A stretch of DNA of 64,000 nt from Paraburkholderia youngii. Its GTDB lineage: Bacteria > Pseudomonadota > Gammaproteobacteria > Burkholderiales > Burkholderiaceae. The notes beneath the pieces were generated by a model that was given only the letters and a program-made list of their open reading frames with translations, was not told the origin of the DNA and did no database searches. Both the position numbers and the translations under genes were made by a program. The stretch covers positions 1,123,089 through 1,187,088 of the forward strand of contig NZ_JAALDK010000001.1 in assembly GCF_013366925.1 (NCBI RefSeq). Direction: 5' to 3'. This document shows positions 1-7,800 of the stretch, piece after piece (position 1 is the first letter of the stretch; every line of letters starts with the position of its first letter).

Positions 1-76
1 TAGATCTTCTTTCGGAAGGCCACACGATAGAACTCGTTGAGCATGGTTTTGTGCAGCCGTTCGACGATCCCGTTGG
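1..76 (-). pseudogene. IS481-like transposase, C-terminal part (left half of an interrupted gene)
   Basis: Read leftward, the bases encode NGIVERLHKTMLNEFYRVAF, the conserved segment following the Q-T-N-G motif in integrase-core DDE transposases of the IS481/IS3 type. The frame runs off the left edge of the window. The upstream part of the same gene is at 3428-3566 on the same strand, and the serine recombinase element lies between the two. Joining base 3432 to base 76 gives an unbroken K-S-P-Q-T-N-G-I-V-E-R reading. The gene is therefore split by insertion. Assignment to the IS481 group rests on recalled motif similarity, not on a search. Confidence 0.8.
73..76. other. Left junction core (attL-like TTGG)
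   Basis: TTGG lies exactly where transposase coding sequence gives way to element sequence. The same four bases are at the right junction, 3428-3431. Large serine recombinases exchange strands at a 2-bp core, so the crossover dinucleotide should lie inside this tetranucleotide. The exact pair cannot be fixed from sequence alone. Confidence 0.6.
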
Positions 77-418
77 CAAAAGCAGTCAACTGCACGCGAT
101 CTGACCGATGAAGCACAGTTATTCCGGGTCACGCATCCCTTCCATCCGTTGTATGGGCGAGAGTTCGCGCTTGCGGATCGGCGCAACACTTGGGGAGAAG
201 ACCGCGTCTACTTCCACGACGACCGCGGTGACCTGAAACGTATGCCGGCAGCCTGGACGAGCGCCGCGGCGCCCAATGCATTCGAGACGGTTTCGGCGGG
301 GCGATCGCATTTCCGCATCGAAGATCTGTTGCAGTTGACCATGCTAATTGCGCGGTACAGAGAAACAAGCAGACAAGCCAAAAGGCGGGCAGGCAGGCGC
401 AAGCTGTCAAGCAAATAA
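77..418 (+). CDS. DUF5372-like protein, 5' end missing in the integrated form
   Basis: The frame contains VTHPFHPLYGREF, then WGEDRVYF and AGRSHFRIEDLL, which I recognise as the DUF5372 type of small protein of unknown function found beside recombinases. The frame is open from the left element end but has no ATG or GTG. The first standard alternative start is TTG at 149, inside the conserved motif, which makes it an unlikely true start. If the element circularises over TTGG, this frame joins ATG at 3414 with GAGGT at 3404-3408 and gives a 119-residue protein. Function is unknown. Its lysine- and arginine-rich tail suggests nucleic-acid contact, but that is only inference. Confidence 0.6.
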   Translation, partial: QKQSTARDLTDEAQLFRVTHPFHPLYGREFALADRRNTWGEDRVYFHDDRGDLKRMPAAWTSAAAPNAFETVSAGRSHFRIEDLLQLTMLIARYRETSRQAKRRAGRRKLSSK

Positions 419-538
419 TGCCATATGTGTAAAATAAATTATGCCATTTTCAGAAACCGATGTGCTTCGTCTCGGACCAGAATAAGTGTCTATCCGTTCT
501 TCTACGGGGAGTGCCTGACGGAGTTCTCGAAAATCACC

Positions 539-565
539 TTGACATCGGCTATATATGGGCATAAT
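539..565 (+). promoter_or_regulatory. Sigma-70-like promoter for the HTH gene
   Basis: TTGACA at 539-544 and CATAAT at 560-565 are separated by 15 bases (16 if ATAATT is taken as the -10). The surrounding 419-576 stretch is much richer in A+T than the element's genes. A start point near 572 would leave only a few bases before the ATG at 577. No Shine-Dalgarno sequence is present there. Confidence 0.5.
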
Positions 566-576
566 TTACATTACAT

Positions 577-1044
577 ATGACTCGTACACGAAAGCCCGAT
601 CCCAAACTCACTGCTCTCGAAGAGAGTGGCACGGTGAATCCGCGCCCTCATGACATCGATGATCCTGCCTTCATTGACAGCGACTTCTTCGATCCCCGGG
701 ATCTGGTTCAAGTCCGATACGAAATGCTGCGACGCGTACGCGTCGAAGGGCAAACCGTCGCGGATGCCGCCGCACACTTCGGAGTCAGCCGGCCGACCTT
801 CTACAAGGCGCAGGCCGACTTCGAGCGCGATGGCCTGGCCGGTCTGCTGCCGGTCAAGCGCGGCCCACACGGACCTCACAAGATCACCGATGAGGTGATG
901 CGCTTCATCGAAGAAGCGCGCGTGACTCACGCTGAGCCGGAAGTGCAGGAGCTGGTTGATCTGATTGCGGAACAGTTTGGCCTGGCGGTGCATCGACGCA
1001 CCGTGGAACGCGCCCTGGCGCGTTTGAAAAAAAAACTACGGTAA
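577..1044 (+). CDS. Helix-turn-helix protein of the recombinase element
   Basis: This 155-residue protein has a predicted helix-turn-helix near residues 57-80 (TVADAAAHFGVSRPTFYKA), of the type found in Tn- and IS-associated HTH proteins. It is followed by a second basic helical region ending in a lysine run. It probably binds the element ends or regulates the recombinase; that role is inferred from position. The ATG at 577 lacks a ribosome binding site and sits just after a good -10 box, so leaderless translation is possible. The gene ends in a run of nine A (1027-1035), from which a -1 shift would lead into the next open frame. Confidence 0.75.
   Translation: MTRTRKPDPKLTALEESGTVNPRPHDIDDPAFIDSDFFDPRDLVQVRYEMLRRVRVEGQTVADAAAHFGVSRPTFYKAQADFERDGLAGLLPVKRGPHGPHKITDEVMRFIEEARVTHAEPEVQELVDLIAEQFGLAVHRRTVERALARLKKKLR
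1027..1035 (+). other. A9 run, candidate -1 slippage site
   Basis: Nine consecutive A are read as three Lys codons three codons before the stop of the HTH gene. The -1 frame from this run stays open to 1331 and encodes the third ORF. That ORF has no ATG or GTG between the run and its conserved-looking body. A weak 5-bp stem (TACGG/CCGTA, 1037-1055) follows almost immediately. Either ribosomal or transcriptional slippage could apply. Confidence 0.4.
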
Positions 1045-1097
1045 ATCCTCCCGTAACGGCGCGCGATACCCAGTCCCTGAGCCAAAGCTACGAGATC

Positions 1098-1331
1098 TTG
1101 CGGCAGGAGGCTCTCGAGCCCGGCGGAGGTGGTCCCACTCTGATGCGTGGCCGTGCGCTGTTCATGTTCAAAGGCATGGCGATCTGGATGAAGTCTGTGA
1201 CCGAAGCGTTTCCGTTTAGTCCATTACCGGTTGCGCGCCCGAGTGGGCTGAACCTGCCTGCCGGTCTCGAACAGAATCTGGTCGCCGTCGTGGCGACGAT
1301 GGCAATTGCGACAGCGGAGGTGATGGCATGA
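1098..1331 (+). CDS. Small third ORF of the element, start uncertain
   Basis: This is a short basic protein; the clearest part reads GPTLMRGRALFMFKGMAIWM. The only standard in-frame start is TTG at 1098 without a ribosome binding site, but the frame is open back to the A9 run at 1027-1035. It may therefore be produced as a C-terminal extension of the HTH protein by -1 slippage. Its end overlaps the recombinase ATG by four bases (ATGA, 1328-1331), which implies translational coupling. I do not recognise a function. The arrangement suggests an accessory factor for recombination. Confidence 0.5.
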   Translation: MRQEALEPGGGGPTLMRGRALFMFKGMAIWMKSVTEAFPFSPLPVARPSGLNLPAGLEQNLVAVVATMAIATAEVMA

Positions 1332-3382
1332 CCGATCAGACGCACGCGAAAGTTCAGGCCCGGCATCTGAAGAGAAACGCCTACCTGTATGTCAGGCAGT
1401 CTACGTTGCGACAGCTGTTTGAGAATACCGAGAGCACCGAGCGCCAATACAACCTGCGACAACGCGCGATTGCGCTCGGATGGCGCACTGATCAGGTGGT
1501 CGTCATCGACTCGGACCTCGGACTGTCTGGCGCGTCCTCGGTTGATCGCCAGGGGTTCCAGCGCCTGGTCGCTGAGGTGAGCCTGGGCCGCGCCGGAATT
1601 GTGATGGGGCTCGAAGTGTCGCGCCTGGCGCGCAACTCCACCGACTGGCATCGGCTACTAGAAATTTGCGCACTGGCCGACTGTCTGATCCTTGACGAGG
1701 ATGGCGTCTACGATCCCGCGCACTTCAATGACCGATTGCTGCTTGGCCTGAAGGGCACGATGAGCGAGGCTGAATTGCACGTCATGCGGGCACGACTGCG
1801 CGGCGGCATCCTCAATAAGGCACGTCGCGGCGAGCTGGAGACGCGCTTGCCCATCGGCTTTGTCTACGACACCGAATCGCGCGTTCGTCTGGATCCCGAC
1901 GCACGTATCCAGGAAAGCATCCGTCATCTCTTCCGCACGTTTCGGCGCACCGGTTCGGCCACTGCAACCGTCAAGGCCTTTCGTGAGCAGGGCCTTCTGT
2001 TCCCGCATCGGGTCCATCACGGAGTTCGCAAAGATGATGTGCTGTGGAGCGAGCTCGAGCACTCACGCGTACTGTGGGTTCTGCATCATCCGCGGTACGC
2101 AGGTGCGTACTGCTTCGGGCGCACGCGCTATCGAAACCATCCCGATGGGCAGAAAGTCTCCGCCCGGCTGCCCTCTGCGGAATGGCTGTCGCTGATTCCC
2201 GACGCCCACGAGGCTTATGTGAGCTGGGAAGAGTTTGAACAGAATGTTCAGGTGTTGCGCGAGAATGCTCACGCACTGGGCATCGATCGGGAAAGAGGGG
2301 CACCACGTGAGGGCCCGGCGCTGTTGCAGGGCCTGGCGATATGTGCCAGATGCGGTGAGCGGATGACAGTGCGCTATCACGTCAAGGGCACACACAGGGT
2401 GCCGGACTACATGTGCCAGCGCCACGGCGTCAAACATGGGCGGCCGGTGTGCCAGCATGTTCACGGTGGCGAGCTTGACAAGGCCATCGGCAGGCTGCTC
2501 GTGGAGACAGTCACGCCGGTCACGCTTGAAGTCGCGCTTGCGGTACAGGAAGAACTCGAGAGCCGTTCTGACGAGCGCGACCGACTGCACCGCCAGGAGT
2601 TCGAACGAGCACGCTACGAGGCCGATCTGGCGCGGCGCCGCTATATGCAAGTGGATCCAGCGAATCGATTGGTCGCGGACTCGCTTGAATCGGAATGGAA
2701 TCAGGCGCTACGCGCTCTTACCGAAGCTCAGGATCACTACGAAAAGCAGCGCGAAGCTGATCGCGCAGGACTTAACGATAAACAGCGTGCGAACATCATG
2801 ACACTCGCCAGAGACTTCCCTCGTCTATGGAACGATCCGCGCACACCGGATCGCGAGCGAAAGCGCATGGCGCGACTGCTCATCGCCGACGCGACTTTGC
2901 TCAAGGGTGCAGACATCTGCGTTCAGATACGCTTTAATGGCGGCGCCACGCATACGCTACATGTGCCGCTGTCCAAGCCGGCGTGGATATTGCGGCAAAC
3001 CCCTCGCGCAGTCATTGCCGAAATGGACCGGCTTCTCAACGAGTACACCGAGAGTGAAACGGCAGAGCAGCTTAACCGTCAGGGGCTCGCCTCCGGCTGG
3101 GGCAAGCGGTTTACTTCCAGAATGATCACGCGGCTTCGACTATCCCACAAGCTACCCAGTCATCATGACAGGCTGCGCGCACGCGGAATGCTCACCCTGG
3201 ACGAGATCGCAGAGCGGTTGAACGTGATGCCGACGACAATCAAGACATGGCGTCGTGCAGGCCTGCTTATAGCGCATCGCTACGACGACAAGGGCGGCTA
3301 TCTCTTCGAACCGCCCGGCGCCGAAGCGCCGGTGAAATTCCAGCACCAGGGAAAGACCCGTGGCCGACGCTCGGCCGCATAA
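1328..3382 (+). CDS. Large serine recombinase
   Basis: This 684-residue site-specific recombinase of the large serine family integrates and excises DNA through a 5' phosphoserine intermediate. The N-terminal resolvase domain (about 15-165) has the catalytic Ser25 in YVRQS and the Arg of LEVSRLARNS. A recombinase DNA-binding domain follows (about 190-290), then a zinc-ribbon with CARCG and two further Cys (about 337-376), a helical coiled region (about 405-470), and a C-terminal MerR-like HTH (LTLDEIAERLNVMPTTIKTW). The ATG is preceded by GGAGGTG and overlaps the third ORF. All expected parts are present, so the enzyme looks functional. Its attachment sites are probably the two TTGG junctions. 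Confidence 0.9.
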   Translation: MTDQTHAKVQARHLKRNAYLYVRQSTLRQLFENTESTERQYNLRQRAIALGWRTDQVVVIDSDLGLSGASSVDRQGFQRLVAEVSLGRAGIVMGLEVSRLARNSTDWHRLLEICALADCLILDEDGVYDPAHFNDRLLLGLKGTMSEAELHVMRARLRGGILNKARRGELETRLPIGFVYDTESRVRLDPDARIQESIRHLFRTFRRTGSATATVKAFREQGLLFPHRVHHGVRKDDVLWSELEHSRVLWVLHHPRYAGAYCFGRTRYRNHPDGQKVSARLPSAEWLSLIPDAHEAYVSWEEFEQNVQVLRENAHALGIDRERGAPREGPALLQGLAICARCGERMTVRYHVKGTHRVPDYMCQRHGVKHGRPVCQHVHGGELDKAIGRLLVETVTPVTLEVALAVQEELESRSDERDRLHRQEFERARYEADLARRRYMQVDPANRLVADSLESEWNQALRALTEAQDHYEKQREADRAGLNDKQRANIMTLARDFPRLWNDPRTPDRERKRMARLLIADATLLKGADICVQIRFNGGATHTLHVPLSKPAWILRQTPRAVIAEMDRLLNEYTESETAEQLNRQGLASGWGKRFTSRMITRLRLSHKLPSHHDRLRARGMLTLDEIAERLNVMPTTIKTWRRAGLLIAHRYDDKGGYLFEPPGAEAPVKFQHQGKTRGRRSAA

Positions 3383-3403
3383 ACACCAACTCAACCGACC
3401 TAT

Positions 3404-3431
3404 GAGGTGCACTATGCAGCGCAGCCCTTGG
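3404..3431 (+). other. Right element end: outward RBS, ATG and TTGG core (attR-like)
   Basis: The right terminus carries GAGGT (3404-3408), a 5-base spacer, ATG (3414) and four more codons before ending in the TTGG core at 3428-3431. In the integrated state this start reads outward into antisense transposase sequence and stops at 3578. In a circle it would read in frame into the DUF5372-like ORF at base 77. Confidence 0.55.
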
Positions 3432-3566
3432 TCTGCGGCGACTTGGCCTTGGTACGAGTGTGATCGATATCCTCCACGGCCAGATACAGCTCATATTCGT
3501 GATGCTCGGGATTGCCGCAGTGTTCCGTGCCGCGATCGGTCAGCACACGCAGCAGTGGGACAGATA
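3428..3566 (-). pseudogene. IS481-like transposase, central part (right half of an interrupted gene)
   Basis: Read leftward it encodes PLLRVLTDRGTEHCGNPEHH and then DIDHTRTKAKSPQT, the integrase-core region with the second catalytic Asp (DRGTE). Similarity stops to the right at about 3566, where AT-rich DNA begins, so the N-terminal half is gone. The break after K-S-P-Q-T is completed by the fragment at 1-76. The gene was probably already truncated, or decayed after the insertion. Confidence 0.8.
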
Positions 3567-4073
3567 CGCTGTTGTTGAATAAAAAGATTGCGAGGACAAC
3601 CTCTTTGCGTACCTCTAGAACCGTTTTTTTACTTGTCCTCGTTATGTTCGTTTTCCAACACAACACAAACAACACAACAGGTTTTTTCCCAACGCGCGTA
3701 CTAAAAACATATGGCCCATCTATCATCTTCCTTGCACTATCAAAAAATGACAAGGCCCTATGAGAGACCCTGCCGTGAGCAAGTTCGCAAAACTGTCGAC
3801 GTTCGTTGTGTCCGCAACGAAGCGCCCGGAACTGCCGGAAGATCATACGGGGAGTAGCAGCTGGCCAGATTCCCGAAGCTTTGTCGAGCAGTAGCCGCGA
3901 CGCTCACCAGCCGGACTGACGATTAGAACGGTAGAGTCGGCAAGCCGTTAAATGCAACCGTCGGCACAGTGGGCTCTGGTCGGAAATTGGAAGGCCACGC
4001 GCCTCAAAAAACGATCACCGACCGCCGGGCAGGAGTCGGTCCGCGAAACCCTCATAAGGAAGTGAGGCCCGTC
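3567..4073. other. AT-rich stretch without a recognisable gene
   Basis: About 3567-3770 is strikingly AT-rich compared with the flanks and contains a 9-bp inverted repeat. The remainder to 4073 returns to normal composition. Open frames across it show no family motif. The composition suggests foreign DNA left by earlier insertions. GGAAGTGAGG just before 4074 may serve the next gene. Confidence 0.5.
3591..3641. repeat. 9-bp inverted repeat in the AT-rich island
   Basis: CGAGGACAA (3591-3599) and its perfect complement TTGTCCTCG (3633-3641) are separated by 33 bases that include a T7 run. It could be a terminator-like hairpin with a large loop, a binding site, or the ends of a lost small element. 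Confidence 0.4.
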
Positions 4074-4691
4074 ATGAACATGCTTACCATCACCGCTCGC
4101 CAGCTCTTGTTATATAGCCACACCCTCGTCTTCGCCTTCGCCATCGCGCGCGTGTTGCGGGAAGACGTGGCGCTGCTCACCGCTCGGCGCATTGATGCCG
4201 TCAGACTGGAAGCCACCGGACGTACCATTCCAGGGTTGCTCGGCCTGCTCTGGATAACGGGCGTCGCTATGATCCTGCTTGGCACCGGCTTACATATGGC
4301 TGTGCTGGTCTCCAAGCCGAAGCTGGCTGCAAAGCTGACAGTGGTATGCCTGCTGACGGCGAACGGCTTGCTGCTGCATCGAGTCGCGTTTCCGATGCTG
4401 ACCACACCGCAGCGTCGCCCACGTCGGGCGGCGACGATATGCGTCTTGTTGGGGGCCATCAGTTCGGTGTCGTGGCTCTATGCGTCTTTTGTAGGCGTGG
4501 CGCGCCTTATCGCCCCGGCGATGTCCTATACGGCCTTTCTAGCCTTGTACGGGGTGGGGCTGCTGGGCGGGATCGGGACTGCGTTGGCGGTGGCGCGGCC
4601 GCGTGTGGAGCGGCTATTGGCTCCGTTGTCCGGCGGGGACGTGGTTGCCGGTTCGGCGCCAGCCGGACGATTGAGCTTGCCGCCTTTTTAG
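4074..4691 (+). CDS. Five-helix membrane protein of unknown function
   Basis: This 205-residue hydrophobic protein has about five transmembrane segments (near 8-25, 45-70, 78-100, 115-140 and 145-170). The first contains YSHTLVFAFAIARVLREDV. The His and the charged residues inside or beside the helices recall small redox or copper-type membrane proteins, but I do not recognise the family with confidence. ATG at 4074 is preferred; ATG at 4080 is an alternative and the ribosome binding site is weak. It stands alone between insertion-sequence remnants. Confidence 0.6.
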   Translation: MNMLTITARQLLLYSHTLVFAFAIARVLREDVALLTARRIDAVRLEATGRTIPGLLGLLWITGVAMILLGTGLHMAVLVSKPKLAAKLTVVCLLTANGLLLHRVAFPMLTTPQRRPRRAATICVLLGAISSVSWLYASFVGVARLIAPAMSYTAFLALYGVGLLGGIGTALAVARPRVERLLAPLSGGDVVAGSAPAGRLSLPPF

Positions 4692-4815
4692 CTCGACCCT
4701 GAAATAGCGCCGCACGCAACGCCATCCGGTCGTCCAGGTCGAGCGCGGGCTTGGCGATCTACGTCTCAAGAAGCCACTCGCGTTAAAGGAGTTGCTGCGC
4801 GCGATAGATGAAATA

Positions 4816-5022
4816 AGCTGTGAGTACGCCTTCATCGGCGGTCTGCGGCGCCGTCTCGAAGTCGCCCACGTCAAACTGAACGCCAGCCGCGCCTTCTGGC
4901 TGATCGCATATCCCACACGGAGTCACGAGATGTTGTTCGATGCGCACGCACGCGCATTTGCCGCGTTCGGCGGCGTGCCGCGTCGCGGCATCTACGACAA
5001 CATGAAGACCGCCGTGGACACC
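4816..5022 (+). pseudogene. IS21-family transposase (istA) remnant
   Basis: The frame encodes LRRRLEVAHVKLNASRAFWL and, further on, FGGVPRRGIYDNMKTAVD, a highly conserved part of the IstA catalytic core. Only about 70 residues are recognisable; the N-terminal HTH, the last catalytic residues and the partner istB are all absent. After 5022 the frame continues to 5148 but loses similarity. This is a decayed fragment. Confidence 0.75.
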
Positions 5023-5472
5023 CACCATTGCCACATCGTTGAAACAGGCAATGAATCGTGGCGCTTCAGGACCAGTTCTGCCAAAGCAAAAACGACGAGA
5101 AAGAGAGTTTCAAAGACGATAATGCGGTGGAAGTTCGGCACGTTGTAATTCGTTCCCGCGCTGCCTGCCGGCGTGCATTGCGCTTCGCGCAAAGCACCAC
5201 CGATGTATTCGCGATGTATCCCTGCCGTCGCGCTGCGCGGGTCATCCCGCCCGATGCAGCTTCGTGGCTACCGTGCCGGCGTGACGCTTAACGCGTCGGG
5301 GTCCCTTCGCCGCTTTGCGGTGACGCCCCCTCGCTATGGGCCGGGCAACACCTGATCCGCGTTCTTGTTGCGGAGATGGACAGCCTTCCGCGTTGCGCTA
5401 AATCGCCGGGACTAGGTCGAATTCGGCATCCAGATTTGCCATACGTGATCTAACCTTGTAGGCCAATGATCT
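5023..5472. other. No recognisable gene
   Basis: This is the stretch between the IS21 remnant and the SnoaL-like gene. Short open frames occur on both strands but show no family motifs or ribosome binding sites. It is probably debris of past insertions. Confidence 0.5.
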
Positions 5473-5877
5473 CTATGGCCGATGGGCCGCCGCTTCACGC
5501 GCCGTGTCGTGGTATTCCTTGAATTTTGTGACTCTTCCGTTTTCGATTGTGAAGACGTGAGCCCACTCATCTTCATACGTAATGCCAGTTGAATTTACGC
5601 GCCAGCGCTGGACCCCAAGCACGACCACCTTGTCTTCGCTGGCAATAAAATCGAGAGGTTCGAATCGTTCGGCAGTCTGAGTCGCAGCAAGCGCACTGAA
5701 GAATTCCGCGACCTCCTGAGGGCCGTGCCTTCTGCCGGCGAATGGGATGATTTCAGTGGGCCCAGGTATGAACCAGTCGACATTATCGGCGAGCGTTTTC
5801 AGGACGCCCTCGATATCGGCCTTGCTGAATGCATCGTATGCCTGCTGCACCAATTGAACGTTGAGTTGCTCGATCAT
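5473..5877 (-). CDS. SnoaL-like NTF2-fold protein
   Basis: This 134-residue protein of the nuclear-transport-factor-2 / SnoaL superfamily has VQQAYDAFSKADIEGVLKTL at the N terminus, a W-F-I-P-G segment and a C-terminal sheet strand (ENGRVTKFKEYHDTA). Members act as small isomerases, cyclases or hydratases, or simply bind ligands; the substrate here cannot be deduced. The start at 5877 is chosen because GGGAGG lies a few bases upstream. The longer frame to 5916 adds 13 residues without a site. It is monocistronic, with intergenic DNA on both sides. Confidence 0.75.
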   Translation of the reverse strand: MIEQLNVQLVQQAYDAFSKADIEGVLKTLADNVDWFIPGPTEIIPFAGRRHGPQEVAEFFSALAATQTAERFEPLDFIASEDKVVVLGVQRWRVNSTGITYEDEWAHVFTIENGRVTKFKEYHDTAREAAAHRP

Positions 5878-6708
5878 CGCGCCTCCCATAATCGCCATTT
5901 GGAGATCTTCCAGCATCGCAGCGGAATCGAGATCCGTACAAGATCATCATAGTTGTGTCACCGAAATCGTGCTCGCCAAGCAGCAAAAATCTTAGAACCT
6001 GCTGGACGCTCCAGGCTCATGGATGGCTGTCGGAATCCTGACAGCCGCCGTCGAGGTCCGGCCGGGTCGAGAGGCAGAGATGGGTCGTGAAGACTCGTTC
6101 GCATTCCCCGGAAGGCGACATTCGCCGGCACCTGGTTGCCAACGACAGCAAAGGGACATGCAGCAGCCACACGGCGCCTGACCGGCGAGCGTCCGCATTG
6201 GCCGACCAGCCGCCGGCAGGCTCAAGGCAGCTGTGACCTGACGGTATCGCTGGCGGCATCAACCTCCGAAGTCATCTGGAGATGCAAGGCTTGGACGATC
6301 TTTCTTAAGCGCGCGGAGCTGATTTTCCGATGCGGCCCACCTAAGGCCGTTGAGTGCCGGGGGGGAATGCCGGTATCGCTGACGGGATCGGCGGCCGCTA
6401 TGGGACCCGAATTAGGCCCAGCATTGGGTTTGCGGCGGGTTGTTGTCAATTGAGTGGGTGTTGGATCTGCTCCGAACGTGTTTTGCTTTGGGACTGCCTC
6501 CCCGTCATGCCGCGACAGGTTCGCCACCTTCGGGTCGTCTGTCGTGAAACGCAACACTAATTAGCCTAGGAACCGCAACGGAACTCAGCGCAGGTTTTGG
6601 CGTAGGTTTGTTGGCAGAGGCCTGTTGGGCAAGGCCGCTTCACTACTTCGACGAGAACGAATAGAGAAAATTGGGAAAGGACCGCTCCCCGTTCCGTCGC
6701 CCGGCAGC
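5878..6708. other. 831-bp stretch without a supported gene
   Basis: Open frames of up to 111 codons exist on the minus strand (6222-6557), but none has a recognisable motif, a good ribosome binding site or family-like composition. A divergent promoter for the SnoaL-like gene should lie just right of 5877. Confidence 0.5.
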
Positions 6709-7698
6709 CTACCCGGGAGCCTGTGTTTCCGCCTGCGTGGCCTGCTGCCGCCGTCCGATCGCGATCGCGCGCTTCACCGGTTCGCTTTCCCGCACTTCCG
6801 CCACGACAAATTCAACAAATGCCGTGACGCGTGGCGGCAGATGCCTGCGAGCGGGGTAGTAGACGCAGATGTCGCTGCGCCGCTCGGCGCATCCCGGCAG
6901 TACATGCTTCAGTCTGCCGGCGTAGATCAACGGCGCCGCGTGATGTGCGCCCAACAGGGCGATGCCACAGCCCGCGACGGCGAGTTCGGTCAAGGCCTCG
7001 GTGTCCGTCACGACCAGGCGGGAGCGAGGCTGAAGCACGATCTCGCTCGTGCGCGCCTGAAACTTCCACGTCTGAATTCGTCCGGTATTCGGCGAACGAA
7101 ACGAAATAAGCTCGTGGTGCTCCAGCTCTTCGACGGACGAGGGCTCCCCATGCCGTTCAAGGTATGCCGGCGCCGCGCAGAGAATCAACGTCAACGGTGC
7201 GAGCGTTCGCGCGACCACACTCGAATCCGTATCCTTGAGCTGACCGATCGCGCAGTCATAGCCCTCCGAAATCAGGTCCACGCGGCGATTATCGAAACGC
7301 AGATCGAGCTCGATCAGGGGGAAGCGCTCCCTGAATCGGCCCAGCACGGGCAGCAGCGCCGCGCGACTGAATGCGATCGGCAACGATACCTTCACGGGTC
7401 CGCTCAACTGCGTTTCGTCGGATGACAACGTCGTGATTGCGTCCTCGATCTGCTGCGTCGGCTGCCGCACCTGCGCGTAAAGCCGCCGCCCTTGCTCGGT
7501 GACCGACAGGTGCCGCGTGGTCCGCTGAAACAGCCGGCAGCCGACCAGCGCCTCGAGCATGCCAATCTGTTTGCTCACAGCGCCGGGTGTGACCCCGAGC
7601 TGGCGGCCGGCGGCCGAGAAATTCGCCAGATCGACCGTCGCGGTAAACGTCTTCAATGCCCGCAAGAGGTCAATCGAGCTGGCTCCGTCCGCTTTCAT
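6709..7698 (-). CDS. LysR-family transcriptional regulator
   Basis: This 329-residue regulator has an N-terminal winged HTH (residues about 10-68, NFSAAGRQLGVTPGAVSKQI) and a substrate-binding domain (about 95-300) with the CrgA-like pattern ERFPLIELDLRFDNRRVDL. The start is set at 7698 by GGAGGT eight bases upstream, although the frame itself stays open to 8202. It is divergent from the aldehyde dehydrogenase gene across a 102-bp gap, the usual LysR arrangement, so it probably controls that operon and its own expression. The inducer is unknown. Confidence 0.9.
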   Translation of the reverse strand: MKADGASSIDLLRALKTFTATVDLANFSAAGRQLGVTPGAVSKQIGMLEALVGCRLFQRTTRHLSVTEQGRRLYAQVRQPTQQIEDAITTLSSDETQLSGPVKVSLPIAFSRAALLPVLGRFRERFPLIELDLRFDNRRVDLISEGYDCAIGQLKDTDSSVVARTLAPLTLILCAAPAYLERHGEPSSVEELEHHELISFRSPNTGRIQTWKFQARTSEIVLQPRSRLVVTDTEALTELAVAGCGIALLGAHHAAPLIYAGRLKHVLPGCAERRSDICVYYPARRHLPPRVTAFVEFVVAEVRESEPVKRAIAIGRRQQATQAETQAPG

Positions 7699-7800
7699 TT
7701 TGCACCTCCGCTCACAACTGTTTTCTCTCCGGGTAGCATAGACGAGCACTGCCCCGGCGCTGAAAATGGTCTCCACTTGGCAACAGTCAGGAGGTCGATC

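Larger units (their letters stand above)
77..3431. mobile_element. Serine-recombinase element inserted in an IS481-like transposase gene
   Basis: This is a segment of about 3355 bp bounded by TTGG on both sides and located precisely within a transposase reading frame. It carries, left to right, a DUF5372-like ORF without a start codon, a helix-turn-helix protein, a short third ORF and a 684-residue large serine recombinase, all rightward. I see no terminal inverted repeats and no target duplication beyond the 4-bp core, which fits serine recombination rather than DDE transposition. The gene set matches a recurrent trio I recall near recombinases in Proteobacteria, but I know of no established name for the element. 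Confidence 0.75.

Noticed and set aside
6222..6557. Minus-strand frame of 111 codons in the 5878-6708 gap
   Set aside because: There is no ribosome binding site, motif or coding bias to support it.
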